DNA of 29,008 nt from Saccoglossus kowalevskii (taxonomy: Eukaryota; Hemichordata; Enteropneusta; Harrimaniidae): the NCBI RefSeq assembly GCF_000003605.2, contig NW_003137830.1, forward strand, positions 379,147 to 408,154, read 5' to 3'. The stretch's first letter is position 1. The number at the start of each line of letters is the position of its first letter. The notes under the pieces were generated by a model. It had not been told where the DNA came from. It made no database searches and saw nothing but the letters and a program-made list of their open reading frames with translations. A program made the translations under genes and the position numbers. Of the stretch, positions 28,621-29,008 are shown in pieces.

Positions 28621-28793
28621 CCAATACAACTGAAAACCGACTAAGTCGTGAGGTCAAACCTGTAAAAATTCGGGGAGCGCTGCAAAGCACTGCGTTCACC
28701 CGCGCGTTCATTGTGCCCAAGGGTGACATGGAGGCTGCTGTGGCACATGATAACCTCATCCTCCCAAATTCCAAGGGAAAACTAAAACAATAA
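28485..28793 (+). CDS. Possible coding frame with a repeated peptide motif, unrecognised
   Basis: A 102-residue open frame in which LPKGNLEVVVARGNLILP (in copy 2) recurs as VPKGDMEAAVAHDNLILP at about 28708-28761. Copy 1 carries a third version. All three keep PKG, E, VA and NLILP, with several third-base and conservative changes. That is suggestive of selection on protein, but the copies are few. No signal peptide, membrane segment or known domain is seen. Copies 1 and 2 each have an upstream CACAG or GACAG that could be a splice acceptor. It may instead be part of a dispersed repeat with no gene. Confidence is low. Confidence 0.25.
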   Translation: MAPTADRYYTLPKGNLEVVVARGNLILPSTTTPQLDAILTSYPGHANTTENRLSREVKPVKIRGALQSTAFTRAFIVPKGDMEAAVAHDNLILPNSKGKLKQ

Positions 28794-29008
28794 AAGCACA
28801 AAACAAGCAGAAAAGAAAAACGCGCGTATGTTTGCAGATAATCCACCAAGAGGACGAAACTCTTGGCTGGAGTGAATCGCAACTTTAGCCATGCACGCTA
28901 AGAAGCAAAAAATGCTTTGTGCCTGGCTAGAATGAAACTGTTTTGAGCGACGGAGTGGTAATATTATGAACCACCAACCAGGAATCCGAAAGTCTTGTTG
29001 AACCAGAC
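28794..29008. other. Right window edge, nothing recognised
   Basis: Moderately GC-balanced unique-looking sequence after the repeat frame. No gene, RNA or transposon end seen. Confidence 0.5.

Noticed and set aside
1-29008. tRNA or rRNA genes
   Set aside because: No A/B-box pair or rRNA-like segment was recognised by eye on either strand; a covariance-model scan was not possible.

Overview
The window is nuclear DNA of an invertebrate animal: AT-rich, with GT-AG introns, animal gene families, DNA-transposon footprints and a LINE remnant. The gene content would suit a marine deuterostome such as a hemichordate or amphioxus, or a lophotrochozoan, but the sequence alone does not fix the species. 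A run of N at 16417-17340 marks an assembly gap.

Layout. Positions 115-4689 (+) hold the last seven coding exons of an acid-sensing-type DEG/ENaC sodium channel, here gene A; its first exon lies left of the window. Positions 5118-6533 (-) hold an intronless core-2/I-branching beta-1,6-N-acetylglucosaminyltransferase (GT14/GCNT family), tail-to-tail with gene A. A region of about 6.6 kb without a recognisable gene follows. Positions 13179-20984 (+) hold a second DEG/ENaC gene, here gene B, with eight coding exons. The two channels have the same intron positions and phases (2-0-0-0-1-2-1 for gene B; gene A shows the last six and fits the first) and near-identical exon lengths, so they are tandem paralogues. 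Gene B appears to need a single-base frame correction in exon 1, at 13221/13222. There the two frames together give the family's FA-x-S-T-T-x-HG gating motif.

Mobile and repeat DNA. Gene A intron 2694-3232 carries a 234-bp MITE. Gene B intron 19164-20303 carries a 920-bp non-autonomous DNA transposon bounded by TTAA. Gene B intron 1 carries a short decayed copy of its own exon-1 end. The N gap abuts eight units of a 33-bp satellite with a 132-bp higher-order period. A 5'-truncated, multiply broken LINE lies at about 23287-25491 (-).

Right end. Positions 25492-28020 show no gene. Positions 28021-28793 contain a nested hairpin and a 265-bp direct duplication that encodes a repeated, unrecognised peptide motif. 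The two channels are expected to form trimeric plasma-membrane cation channels. The glycosyltransferase would work in the Golgi, and nothing in the sequence links it functionally to the channels. The most unusual items are the gene B frame break, its G-I-S selectivity filter, the exon relic, the satellite organisation and the 28-kb repeat peptide.
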